From Bacteroidota bacterium (lineage in GTDB: Bacteria; Bacteroidota; Bacteroidia; Bacteroidales; Lentimicrobiaceae), in NCBI GenBank assembly GCA_009773455.1, contig WSXU01000012.1:46140-110139 (forward strand): a stretch of DNA of 64,000 bases. Direction: 5' to 3'. How positions within the stretch are numbered: position 1 is the stretch's first letter; each line of letters begins with the position of its first letter. Positions 31,860-40,065 of this stretch are shown piece by piece. The notes beneath the pieces are model-generated. The model was not told the origin of the DNA. It saw only the letters and a program-made list of their open reading frames with translations, and ran no database searches. A program made the translations under genes and the position numbers.

Positions 31860-32103
31860 GTTTTTTCGGGCAAAGTAAGGGAAAATGGGTGAAAGAATGA
31901 AGGAAAGTGAGAAAGAATCCGATGGTGTGACGGCGAGATGGAGCGAAAGAGAGATGAGAGCAATTTTAGTGGGCTGTCATCGTTGGTAATTTCAGGTTGA
32001 GCGTCTAAAAAGTAAGATTGGGGCTCTGAATTTAAAATATGAGCCTTTGAGTCAGTTCAGAAATAGCTTCATAGGTTCATTCCGAATGCTTAAAGTAGCT
32101 CAC

Positions 32104-32466
32104 CTATTCATCACGATGGACGGTGAATGGCGAAAAAGCCGGTAAACACACAGCAATATATTCGGCTCCTCCGGCAAACGGAGTGCTGTAACGGATCCAT
32201 TCTCCGGCTTCAGTTACAAGAGCCTGACCGGATTCTAGGATGAATTCATCGTCACGGGTTGATACTTTCAACCGGCCTTTCAGAACCACAGTATATTCAT
32301 TGAATTCAGGACACTGGCCTGGCTCTTCCCAGCCTTCCTCACTGATCATTCGGGCAATACTGACTTCGCTGGTGTTGCTGCTGATCCTTCCGAAAAATTC
32401 TTCAATGCGTTTTTCTTTGTTGCCAGATGCCTGGATAAGTGAGGGTGCTGAAATGATCTTTACCAT
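32104..32466 (-). CDS. Small cupin-domain protein
   Basis: A 120-residue single-domain cupin. The fold signature is seen as EEPGQCPEFNEYTVVLKGRL and later ESGQALVTEAGEWIRYSTP, but the usual His ligands of cupin motif 1 are missing (PGQCPEFNE in place of HxH), so metal binding is doubtful. I place the start at 32466 (MVKIIS); an upstream start at 32517 adds 17 residues. It lies 26 bases or more downstream of the carbonic anhydrase on the same strand, probably co-transcribed. Confidence 0.8.
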   Translation of the reverse strand: MVKIISAPSLIQASGNKEKRIEEFFGRISSNTSEVSIARMISEEGWEEPGQCPEFNEYTVVLKGRLKVSTRDDEFILESGQALVTEAGEWIRYSTPFAGGAEYIAVCLPAFSPFTVHRDE

Positions 32467-32543
32467 TATTCTTGTATTTAAAGCAATTTTTGAAAGCCTT
32501 TTATACGACACATTCACCTTTACGATAATAAGGTTCTTCTCAA

Positions 32544-33170
32544 CTATCCTCCGATGGGTTCAAATTCCCCTGTTTCGTGATGATATTCATAGATATTTCC
32601 TGTGTGGATCATATAGTGCCATCCGATCAGTTTCATTGTGCCGTTATTCACACGCTCTTTGATGTATGGATAGGTCATCAGGTGTCTGAGTTGTTCTGCC
32701 ACATTCATTTGTTCTGTGAGCCATTCCCGGGCAGCAAGGTCAGTATTGTCGACCATTTTCAGCACTTTCTCTTTAACCGGCATTGCCAGTTCGAGCCAGT
32801 GTCGTGTATGGGGAATCAAAGCCATTTTTTCGGGTGATTCATACAGGGCCGCACATCCTCCGCAATTGGAGTGGCCGCAAACAATGATGTTTTTCACATT
32901 TAACACCAGTACCGCATATTCTATGGCGGAAGTTGTAGCCAGGTATTCGCCGGATTCGCGGTACATGGGAACCAGGTTGGCGATGTTCCTGATTATAAAC
33001 AATTCGCCGGGCATGGTCTGGGTAATCAGTGAAGGAACCACCCGTGAATCGGAGCATCCGATAAAGAGGGTATGCGGGTTCTGTACTCTCCCCAGGTTTT
33101 CAAAGTGCAGGCGGTTGGCTTCAAAATCGTTCTGACGGAAACGGATCACTCCTTCATTAAAATCGGGCAT
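32544..33170 (-). CDS. Beta-class carbonic anhydrase
   Basis: Hydrates CO2 to bicarbonate in the cytosol using zinc. The zinc ligands are visible: CSDSRVVP (Cys, with the Asp-Arg dyad) and CGHSNCGGC (His and Cys). Length 208 is typical. Supplying bicarbonate to carboxylating enzymes such as the PEP carboxykinase encoded upstream is a plausible role, but that link is inference. Followed by a cupin gene on the same strand. Confidence 0.95.
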   Translation of the reverse strand: MPDFNEGVIRFRQNDFEANRLHFENLGRVQNPHTLFIGCSDSRVVPSLITQTMPGELFIIRNIANLVPMYRESGEYLATTSAIEYAVLVLNVKNIIVCGHSNCGGCAALYESPEKMALIPHTRHWLELAMPVKEKVLKMVDNTDLAAREWLTEQMNVAEQLRHLMTYPYIKERVNNGTMKLIGWHYMIHTGNIYEYHHETGEFEPIGG

Positions 33171-33325
33171 ACACAGAATAATTTCTAAATAAACAGATTA
33201 CCGGTCATCTTGTTAAAATACAGTTTCATTTTGTTAACAACCTAAGATTTTCAGTCCTGAAATATAATCATTTTCAGTATATTTACGAGATTAACCATTC
33301 ATGTTCCATCTTAAAACATATTCCC

Positions 33326-34222
33326 ATGGTATTCATAGTAATTGGAATTATTGTCCTTTTGGCCGGAGTCGTTCTTGCCAGAACTGATTCACCTGTTCAG
33401 CGGTTTACAGGAACAATCAGGATCGCCGGAATCATTTTACTGGTACTTGGCGTTGTATTTTCAGCGGTTTACCAGATTGAGCCAGGGCAGGTGGGTGTGC
33501 AGAAACTCTTCGGGAAAGTTAACAGCAATACACTCGAGAGTGGCTTAAACATCATCAATCCATTGGTTAAAGTTGTAACCTTCGATATCCGTACGCAGAA
33601 TTATACCATGTCGGGCGTACACGATGAAGGTGACAAGGCCGGCGATGATGCCATCAGGGTGCTTTCCGCCGACGGGCTGGAGGTGATTGTTGATCTTACA
33701 GTGTTATATAAAGTGATTCCTTCTGAGGCTCCCCGCATCCTTCAGGAACTGGGAACCGATTACCGGAACACCATCGTAAGGCCGATCTGCCGGACAAAAA
33801 TCAGGGACAATGCGGTTTATTACGATGCTGTTGCACTGTACTCTTCAAAAAGGGATGAATTCCAGAACAGGATATTCAAGACCATTGAAAGTGATTTCAA
33901 ACAGCGGGGCCTTATCCTCGAGCAATTACTGGTCCGGAATATCACCTTGCCGGAATCTGTAAAGACCACCATTGAATCGAAAATCAATGCCGAGCAGGAA
34001 GCGCAGAAGATGACCTTTGTGTTGCAAAAGGAAAAACAGGAAGCCGAACGCAAACGTGTGGAAGCCCAGGGTATTGCTGATTACCAGAAGATTCTGAGCA
34101 CCGGTCTGAGCGACAAACAACTTCAGTATGAGATGATCAAGGCCATTGCCACTTCTCCGAATGCCAAGCTGATCTTTATGGACAGCAAGAAGCCGGCTTC
34201 GATTATTGTGGATGGGAAGTAA
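33326..34222 (+). CDS. Prohibitin/SPFH-family membrane protein
   Basis: A 298-residue protein with two N-terminal hydrophobic segments (about 1-18 and 31-50), then an SPFH/Band 7 domain (VYQIEPGQVGVQKLFGKV, then FDIRTQNYTMSG, about 50-225) and a helical, Glu/Lys-rich coiled coil (about 215-260: SKINAEQEAQKMTFVLQKEK). Such proteins form large ring assemblies on the membrane and protect or regulate proteases. No FtsH or partner gene is adjacent. The gene ends 68 bases before the first element of the tRNA-Asp island and is probably the left chromosomal neighbour. Confidence 0.9.
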   Translation: MVFIVIGIIVLLAGVVLARTDSPVQRFTGTIRIAGIILLVLGVVFSAVYQIEPGQVGVQKLFGKVNSNTLESGLNIINPLVKVVTFDIRTQNYTMSGVHDEGDKAGDDAIRVLSADGLEVIVDLTVLYKVIPSEAPRILQELGTDYRNTIVRPICRTKIRDNAVYYDAVALYSSKRDEFQNRIFKTIESDFKQRGLILEQLLVRNITLPESVKTTIESKINAEQEAQKMTFVLQKEKQEAERKRVEAQGIADYQKILSTGLSDKQLQYEMIKAIATSPNAKLIFMDSKKPASIIVDGK

Positions 34223-34289
34223 TGAGAAAATTTATTAAAACCTTAACCTGGGAAGGCAGTGTAAATTCTTGAAGTGTTGTGATGAAAAA

Positions 34290-34312
34290 AAAGCCCTCTA
34301 AAAGAGGGCTTT
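34290..34312 (-). terminator. Terminator hairpin of tRNA-remnant unit A
   Basis: A 10-bp stem (34290-34299 with 34303-34312), 3-base loop, and a T run on the minus strand. It follows a decayed tRNA-Asp 3' end read on the minus strand, in the same position as the terminator of the intact tRNA at 43.1 kb. Confidence 0.85.
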
Positions 34313-34314
34313 AA

Positions 34315-34397
34315 GCGGTCTCGTCACCTCGCAGGTGCGACGGGACTCGAACCCGTCTCGTCACCAGTGACGAGATGTCAGGCACGTATTCTGCCAA
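34315..34397 (-). pseudogene. Degenerate tRNA-Asp fragment (unit A)
   Basis: Seventeen bases at 34339-34355 (T arm) are identical to the intact tRNA-Asp at 43143-43159, and 34376-34392 match 43172-43188 at 16 of 17 positions (anticodon 3' flank to D loop). The stretch between them is 20 rather than 12 bases. A CTCGTCACC-containing insert also interrupts the acceptor side, and the 5' acceptor half is absent. It is not a working tRNA. It abuts the stop codon of the GIY-YIG gene. Confidence 0.8.
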
Positions 34398-34658
34398 TTA
34401 TAAATTCATTTGGACTTCGCTTTTCTTGATCATTAGTTCCAGTGATCTTCTGTTCAGACCTTTTATACGCCTTTCTTCAATCAGGGCTTGCTTTTTTGTT
34501 TCAAAGCCCTTGGTGTAAACCAAAACCCATGGTCCTTTACCAGCGGTAAACCTGCTCTTGTCATTATTGTGCTCCCATAAACGGTGCAATGGGTCTTCAG
34601 AAATTCCTTTGTAGTAAACGTCAGATTTAGCGGAATAGATAATATAGGTGTTGTACAT
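34398..34658 (-). CDS. Small GIY-YIG nuclease-domain protein
   Basis: An 86-residue single GIY-YIG domain: YIIYS (5-9) and YYKGIS (15-20) replace the name motif, followed by Arg26 (HRL), His30 (EHN), and the metal-ligand Glu in ALIEERRIKGL (61-62). Family members of this size are predicted DNA nucleases of the UvrC/YhbQ fold; activity is untested. The gene is bracketed by tRNA-Asp 3'-end/terminator units on both sides, and its start codon lies in a GTTGTACAT box like the repeat boxes elsewhere in the island. Confidence 0.9.
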   Translation of the reverse strand: MYNTYIIYSAKSDVYYKGISEDPLHRLWEHNNDKSRFTAGKGPWVLVYTKGFETKKQALIEERRIKGLNRRSLELMIKKSEVQMNL

Positions 34659-34663
34659 AATGA

Positions 34664-34690
34664 AAAAAGCTCCCTCTGGGGGAGCTTTTT
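34664..34690 (-). terminator. Terminator hairpin of tRNA-remnant unit B
   Basis: An 11-bp stem (34664-34674 with 34680-34690) directly after the 16-base tRNA-Asp 3' end. It ends 6 bases ahead of the GIY-YIG start codon, so transcripts entering from the tRNA side would be stopped there. Confidence 0.85.
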
Positions 34691-34706
34691 GCGGTCCGGA
34701 CGGGAC
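34691..34706 (-). other. tRNA-Asp 3'-end copy (attachment-site remnant B)
   Basis: Sixteen bases identical to the 3' end of the intact tRNA-Asp (43135-43150), ending abruptly in unrelated sequence. This is the pattern left when an element inserts in a tRNA 3' end and displaces the original end. Confidence 0.8.
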
Positions 34707-34817
34707 CAGTAAATCAGCATTTGATTGCTTCCATTTTCATCTATATGATTAATAAACAGTTATATAGTAAATATTGCTAAGCAAAAAAAAGCAAACAAAA
34801 GCAGTCAAATGAACTAA

Positions 34818-34839
34818 ATGTTGTACCTAATGTTGTACC
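34818..34839 (+). repeat. Tandem ATGTTGTACC boxes (unit C)
   Basis: Two copies of ATGTTGTACC at 34818-34827 and 34830-34839, 12 bases apart. The same tandem pair occurs at 43058-43078 next to the intact tRNA-Asp. Their place beside each hairpin suggests a protein-binding site of the inserting element. Confidence 0.75.
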
Positions 34840-34848
34840 CATAAAAAG

Positions 34849-34883
34849 AAAACGCCTGTAATTCATTGAATTACAGGCGTTTT
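34849..34883 (-). terminator. Terminator hairpin of tRNA-remnant unit C
   Basis: Perfect 17-bp inverted repeat (34849-34865 with 34867-34883). The core CCTGTAATTCATTGAATTACAGG is shared with the hairpin at 41.7 kb and nearly with that of the intact tRNA-Asp. Confidence 0.8.
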
Positions 34884-34915
34884 ATCTTCTCGGCTGCGAC
34901 CTGAACACGACTTGA
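34884..34915 (-). pseudogene. Decayed tRNA-Asp 3' end (unit C)
   Basis: About 18 of 32 bases match the intact tRNA 3' end, and about 20 of 28 match the copy at 41.7 kb. Most differences are transitions, as expected of an old, unselected copy. Confidence 0.6.
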
Positions 34916-35277
34916 TACTCCAAAGGATATGATTCTTGGCTATCTGATATACTAAAAGCAGTGCTTAAGGACGATTATTTGCAGTTTTGGATGATCTTGA
35001 AAAAGGAAATATTCAAATCTCCGCAGGTGATATGAAACATTGTAAGTTATAAAGAACTATGTGTAAGAATATTTCAGAAAATAAAATGGATCTCTGGAGA
35101 ACAATTCCAATCATCATATCGTATATTTGATTCCAAATCATTAAAGAAGTACTCACATAGGCTTATAAGTCTAAAATGCAATAACTTATATTTACAATAG
35201 GTCAATTCTGAGTAGAAATTCTCTTAATTGTAAACAATAGTATAGCTAATAGATCTGTATGGCAAGTAATTATTAAT

Positions 35278-36261
35278 ATGGATTTTAAATTATTCATTTT
35301 ATCATTAGTCATCAGTCAAACTGTCTTTTCTCAAAACGGTTCGCTTACTATAACTTCTGTCTCACAACGTGCAGATGGAAGCGGAATTGTAGATGTATAT
35401 TTTGACCTGAGTGGACCGGAAAACAATTATTATATTTCTCTGGAAGCCAGTTTTGATGCCGGAAGCACCTACACACCTATAGATCATTCCGGAACAAGCG
35501 GAGATTTAGGGCCAATCAGCGCGGGATCCAACAAGCATCTGATCTGGAATGGGTTCCAAAGCACTCCGAATATGTATAGCACTCAAACGAAGTTAAAAGT
35601 AACTGCGGGCACGATTCCTACTTACATTACTGATATTGATGGTAATGTTTATCAAACAGTCATGATTGGACAGCAATTATGGATGAAAGAAAACCTGAAA
35701 ACCACCAGATACCGGAATGGGACTAGCCTTGTTTATCCGGGTAATAATAACACAACCTGGCAAAATAATACAACTGGAGCCTATGCCTGGTATAATAATG
35801 ACATTTCCTGGAAAAGTTCCTATGGTGCATTATACAATTGGTTTGCGGCAACCAATTCAAACGGATTATGTCCGACGGGATGGCATGTCCCAAGTAGTAG
35901 TGAATGGGTTCAATTAATCAATTATATAGGTGGTTCCAGCGGGGGTGGCAACAAACTCAAGTCTTGCAGACAAGATAATTCACCTTTAGGAGGAAATTGT
36001 AATACATCAATTCATCCTTACTGGACTTCCAATTTAACTCATTTCGGAACTGATGATTACGGGTTTTCTGCATTTCCTGGAGGCGAAAGGATGGGGACAG
36101 GAAGTTTCATTTATTTTGGGTTATCCGGAATATGGTGGACTTCAACTCAAAACAATTCTTCAACAGCATGGTACCGTGACTTGGGATATAATTATGGTGT
36201 AGTAGGCTCTTATTACTATATTAAATCTGCTGGTCACAGTGTTCGGTGCGTCAAGGATTGA
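35278..36261 (+). CDS. Secreted FISUMP-domain protein
   Basis: A 327-residue exported protein (signal peptide about 1-18, cut near VFSQ). Residues about 22-112 form a beta-sandwich-like module (GSLTITSVSQRADGSGIVDV, ending NKHLIWNGF). Residues about 118-327 form the FISUMP (Fibrobacter major paralogous) domain with its signatures IGQQLWMKENLKTTRYRNGT, GALYNWFA, LCPTGWHVPSSSEW and a final SVRCVKD. The same two-module tail recurs in the gene at 40066. There is no sorting tail and no lipobox. The base composition is A+T-richer than the flanking core genes. Confidence 0.88.
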   Translation: MDFKLFILSLVISQTVFSQNGSLTITSVSQRADGSGIVDVYFDLSGPENNYYISLEASFDAGSTYTPIDHSGTSGDLGPISAGSNKHLIWNGFQSTPNMYSTQTKLKVTAGTIPTYITDIDGNVYQTVMIGQQLWMKENLKTTRYRNGTSLVYPGNNNTTWQNNTTGAYAWYNNDISWKSSYGALYNWFAATNSNGLCPTGWHVPSSSEWVQLINYIGGSSGGGNKLKSCRQDNSPLGGNCNTSIHPYWTSNLTHFGTDDYGFSAFPGGERMGTGSFIYFGLSGIWWTSTQNNSSTAWYRDLGYNYGVVGSYYYIKSAGHSVRCVKD

Positions 36262-36298
36262 GCTATTACATTTTAAATAGTTTGAAAATCAACTAATT

Positions 36299-39200
36299 AT
36301 GAAGGTAAATCAATTTAGTATTTCGTTACTGGTGTTTGTCTTGTTCTTGCAGCCATTAAAAGCTCAACAGATCATTGGATATTCGGGGTTGTTTACATTT
36401 AACACTAAGTATCGGATTACCGGGACAATCACAAATGCCAACACAGGCTTACCCATTCAGGGGGCACAGGTAACGACTATTAATTATACCTCATTACCAA
36501 GCACATCAACAGGGTATTACAATCTTTTTGTGCCGTATGGATATGGTTATCAAATTAACATTGTGGCGGCAGGTTATGTCACCAAACAGGTGACAAATGT
36601 TAACGTCAGTATAAGTAACCCGGTCACCATCCTCAATATATCACTCCTGCCTTCTTCAGGTACATGTGGAATTACAACAATTAATCCCAACCCTAATCCT
36701 GCTTTATCGAAAGTGCAACAAGGCGGCGTATTTCACCGGTATTATAAGATCTTTGATGAATTGACAGGTAATCCGCTACCTCTTATACCAGTAAGTGTTA
36801 CAGGCGTTGGGTTTTCACTTACATATTATTCTGATTCGAAAGGAATCGTAGATATCTCTATCAACAGCAGTAATGTCAGCGGTGGTCAGCCAGGTAATCA
36901 GGCTAGCTTTTCGGTTGTATCAGTAAATAATGTAAGTATAGCTAATCCAATAGTTTTTTCATGTGTTGTTGAAAACCAGGAGTATGGAAAGTACTGGGAC
37001 ACTTATACGTTTGGCAAAATCGGTTTGTCATTTGTGGAAGTATCTAAACGATATGGCTCGTCGTTATCACTTATCGGCTATAACCCTGTAAATTCAACTG
37101 CTGAAAGTTTTGAAATAAAGCGACAGAAAGAAGATGATGCAGGATTCGAGTTTTCAGTTGGAGTTGCTGCAGGAGTACAATGTGGGAATGCTATCGCAGG
37201 TGGAGAGGCAAAAACGGGTTTTGGTGGAAATGTAGCAGTGAAAACTGAAGACCAGTATCGTTTCAACAGGAGCCAGTCAGCTACTGATTATGAAGCAATA
37301 GGAAGATATATTGTTGTGACTGATGGTATATTTGATTTCATGGATGAAACACTGTATCGAGTGCTTCAAAAATGTGAGTCAGTTTTTGCCGGCCAAAATA
37401 ATCTTCAATTGGCGTACCAAGGCGATAAGAAATCATTTGAAGTGGGCGTATTTGGTACCGCCGAGGCGGGCATTGGTATTGGCGACTCTCAGGATATAGG
37501 AATTGCTGTTGCCGGGAAATTAGGCCCCGAGGCCAATATTGCATTTGAAAGATACTATAATAAAGCTGCAAATGAGAAGGAAAGATCTATTGAATTTAGT
37601 GGAAAATTTGCTGCTTCTGGAAATGCAGGATTGAATTTTGGGATGTCGCCTGATGATCTGATAAATGGTGAACTTGGAGCTAATGTGATGTTCTGGAACA
37701 GGGAATATGAAAGAGGAATTAGGCTTGCTTATATTCATGATATGACTCAACCCTGGTACACAATCAAAGAGATTCGATTTACAATAATAAAACGAAATGT
37801 GCATTCACGGACAGGCTGGGAAGAAGAATTAACCTATTTCATCTCCGGAGCCGATCTACTTGATGCTATTCGAAATATTTCTTCAATCAACATGGTTTCG
37901 CAATTGGACAATTTACCTGATGGTACTGTAATGGAAGTAACAACCAGTGTATTCAAAGAAATTACCGAAGCAATTTTTAATACTGCATATTACATGCAAA
38001 CAGATGCTCAAGGTGAGGCCTCAATTAATTATAAAACAGAACGAACCGATATTCAGAATCAAGGCAGTTTTGAAATAAGCATTGATGGGCAATTTCTTGC
38101 TAGCGGATTTAAAGCAACTATAGGAGGTGGTTCAGGTTTTGAACAAGGTTCATTTTATACTAAGGAAAATGGAAAATGGATTTGGGGAAAGCATTTCAAA
38201 TTACAGGAGAATAGTGCCATGGGTACTTTTAATGATAGTTACCAGATTTTTATGCAGGATTTGACAAATGATCTACCCGCATGGCTGAAAGCTGCAATAG
38301 GCTTTGTAGATTATATTACTTTCTGGAACAAAAATACAACTACTCATTACATTGGAGATGGGGGATCTTATATTGAAATTGATGAGAATGCAATTCCAGA
38401 AGGTCTTGATAGCATCAATTGCTTATCATGGAGCTGGTACGGTGATTCTCCTGCAAGAACACGCAGTATGTTGCCACTGAATCAGAAGTCTGTAAACGAT
38501 ATTTTCAGAAGCCGTGCACAAAAAAGTTTTGCGATGGAATACGGGTACGGGGGATTTTATCAGCTTGAGCCACTTGGCGCCCAGTTGAACGATACATGCT
38601 GGATGACAATAGTTTACAATGATGCTGACGTTGTTGATATTGATGAATCTACTTTGGGAATGTACCGTGAAGACAAAGAAAATCATAAATGGGTATACAT
38701 TGGTGGAATAATAGATACTTTGAATAATAAAGTGACGGCACCGTTTACAAAACTGGATTTATTTACATTGGCACCAGCAGCACCTTATGGAGAGTTTAGC
38801 TTGCATGCCAATCCTGATAGTTTATATTCTGATGGGATTTCGACCACTATAATAACCAGTGACACAATCTTCAAAAACAACCATGCTCCAGTTGAAGATG
38901 GTGAGCTTTATACCGTTGTTAGTACTTCTGGAGAAATAACTACTACTGATGCAGATCCGATTCTCGAAGGAAAACAAGTGTTAACACAAAATCACATGAT
39001 TGAGTTTATTCTTAAATCTGATGATGTAAGTGGGAATGCCATTGTTTCAGCATTTAGTGTCCATGGAAGTTCAAAGGCACGAATTGAAATATTATTTTAC
39101 GACACCCTGGCTCCGGCCCCACCGGTAATAACTGATGTAATACCAGGTGACGCAAATGCAGAGCTGATCTGGCAGCAAAGTTCCGAACCGGACATTGCCG

Positions 39201-39991
39201 GTTACACAATTTATTACGACACCGATACTATACTGCCTTTGGAAGGTATCCATACGGTTTATGGTGAACCATCTCCTATCAATGTCGGAGTATCCACATT
39301 GAGGCAAGTGAATGGTCTGCTCAATGATTCAACGTATTATTTTGCTTTATCAGCTATTGATCTTTCAGGCAATGAAAGTGAGCTTTCTGAGTTTTTACCT
39401 GTAATTCCTATTGAGAATAAGAAAATCCAGATTACCTTATTTTTCGAGGGGTTGTTTAATCAAACAATGAATACTATGAATAAAGTGTCTAATGAATATG
39501 GTCCGATCTTCTCCGACAGCATTGCCGATGTCTATAAGCTGGAATTACGTGATCCATTAAACATAGATAGTATTGTATTTACATCTAATAACAGGGTAAG
39601 TGTCAATGGGATATCCAATTTTGAAGTGCCCGGAAGGTATACAGGCAGTTATTATCTTGTTGTTAAACATCGTAATAGCATTGAAACCTGGAGTTCAATG
39701 CCAGTTTCTTTAGATGCTGACATGATTTATTATGATCTCACTGATGAGATTACCAAAGCATACGGAAATAATCTGAAACCGTCTGGCAGCAGATATTTGA
39801 TTTTTGGAGGTGATGTCAACCAGGATGGTTTTGTTGACACTGGTGATATGAGCCCGGTTGATAATGATGTATTATTATTCTCAACAGGATACCTTGTTAC
39901 TGACATTAACGGTGATGGGACTGTAGATACTGCAGATATTTCTATTCTTGATAACAATTCATTTGGATTTGTGTCTAAGATAACGCCGTAA
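36299..39991 (+). CDS. Large secreted multidomain protein with dockerin-like tail
   Basis: A 1,230-residue exported protein (signal peptide cut near LKAQQ, residue 22). Residues about 38-115 are a carboxypeptidase-regulatory-like repeat (YRITGTITNANTGLPIQGAQ). A second similar domain lies near 148-215. Residues 280-700 show no recognised fold. A fibronectin type III domain lies at about 935-1040 (PAPPVITDVIPGDANAELIW). The end carries two dockerin type I/EF-hand-like loops (GDVNQDGFVDTGDMS and DINGDGTVDTADIS). Probably a cell-surface or secreted calcium-binding protein; the partner is unknown. It sits between the two FISUMP genes, 37 bases after the first. Confidence 0.82.
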   Translation: MKVNQFSISLLVFVLFLQPLKAQQIIGYSGLFTFNTKYRITGTITNANTGLPIQGAQVTTINYTSLPSTSTGYYNLFVPYGYGYQINIVAAGYVTKQVTNVNVSISNPVTILNISLLPSSGTCGITTINPNPNPALSKVQQGGVFHRYYKIFDELTGNPLPLIPVSVTGVGFSLTYYSDSKGIVDISINSSNVSGGQPGNQASFSVVSVNNVSIANPIVFSCVVENQEYGKYWDTYTFGKIGLSFVEVSKRYGSSLSLIGYNPVNSTAESFEIKRQKEDDAGFEFSVGVAAGVQCGNAIAGGEAKTGFGGNVAVKTEDQYRFNRSQSATDYEAIGRYIVVTDGIFDFMDETLYRVLQKCESVFAGQNNLQLAYQGDKKSFEVGVFGTAEAGIGIGDSQDIGIAVAGKLGPEANIAFERYYNKAANEKERSIEFSGKFAASGNAGLNFGMSPDDLINGELGANVMFWNREYERGIRLAYIHDMTQPWYTIKEIRFTIIKRNVHSRTGWEEELTYFISGADLLDAIRNISSINMVSQLDNLPDGTVMEVTTSVFKEITEAIFNTAYYMQTDAQGEASINYKTERTDIQNQGSFEISIDGQFLASGFKATIGGGSGFEQGSFYTKENGKWIWGKHFKLQENSAMGTFNDSYQIFMQDLTNDLPAWLKAAIGFVDYITFWNKNTTTHYIGDGGSYIEIDENAIPEGLDSINCLSWSWYGDSPARTRSMLPLNQKSVNDIFRSRAQKSFAMEYGYGGFYQLEPLGAQLNDTCWMTIVYNDADVVDIDESTLGMYREDKENHKWVYIGGIIDTLNNKVTAPFTKLDLFTLAPAAPYGEFSLHANPDSLYSDGISTTIITSDTIFKNNHAPVEDGELYTVVSTSGEITTTDADPILEGKQVLTQNHMIEFILKSDDVSGNAIVSAFSVHGSSKARIEILFYDTLAPAPPVITDVIPGDANAELIWQQSSEPDIAGYTIYYDTDTILPLEGIHTVYGEPSPINVGVSTLRQVNGLLNDSTYYFALSAIDLSGNESELSEFLPVIPIENKKIQITLFFEGLFNQTMNTMNKVSNEYGPIFSDSIADVYKLELRDPLNIDSIVFTSNNRVSVNGISNFEVPGRYTGSYYLVVKHRNSIETWSSMPVSLDADMIYYDLTDEITKAYGNNLKPSGSRYLIFGGDVNQDGFVDTGDMSPVDNDVLLFSTGYLVTDINGDGTVDTADISILDNNSFGFVSKITP

Positions 39992-40065
39992 GATGGTTGA
40001 AAATCACCAAAAAGTCAATTGACTTTAGAACCTTTTTGAGTTAACAATAGCCTTAATTATAAAAA

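Larger units (their letters stand above)
34707..35277. other. A+T-rich intergenic stretch of the island
   Basis: No gene is supported here. The first 200 bases hold the third tRNA-remnant unit (annotated separately). The remaining 360 or so bases ahead of the first FISUMP gene are A+T-rich with scattered stop codons in all frames. No promoter with good -33/-7 spacing was found. Confidence 0.6.

Noticed and set aside
31882-31964. Purine-rich stretch upstream of the porin-like gene
   Set aside because: Simple-sequence bias only; no repeat unit, hairpin or promoter consensus was found.
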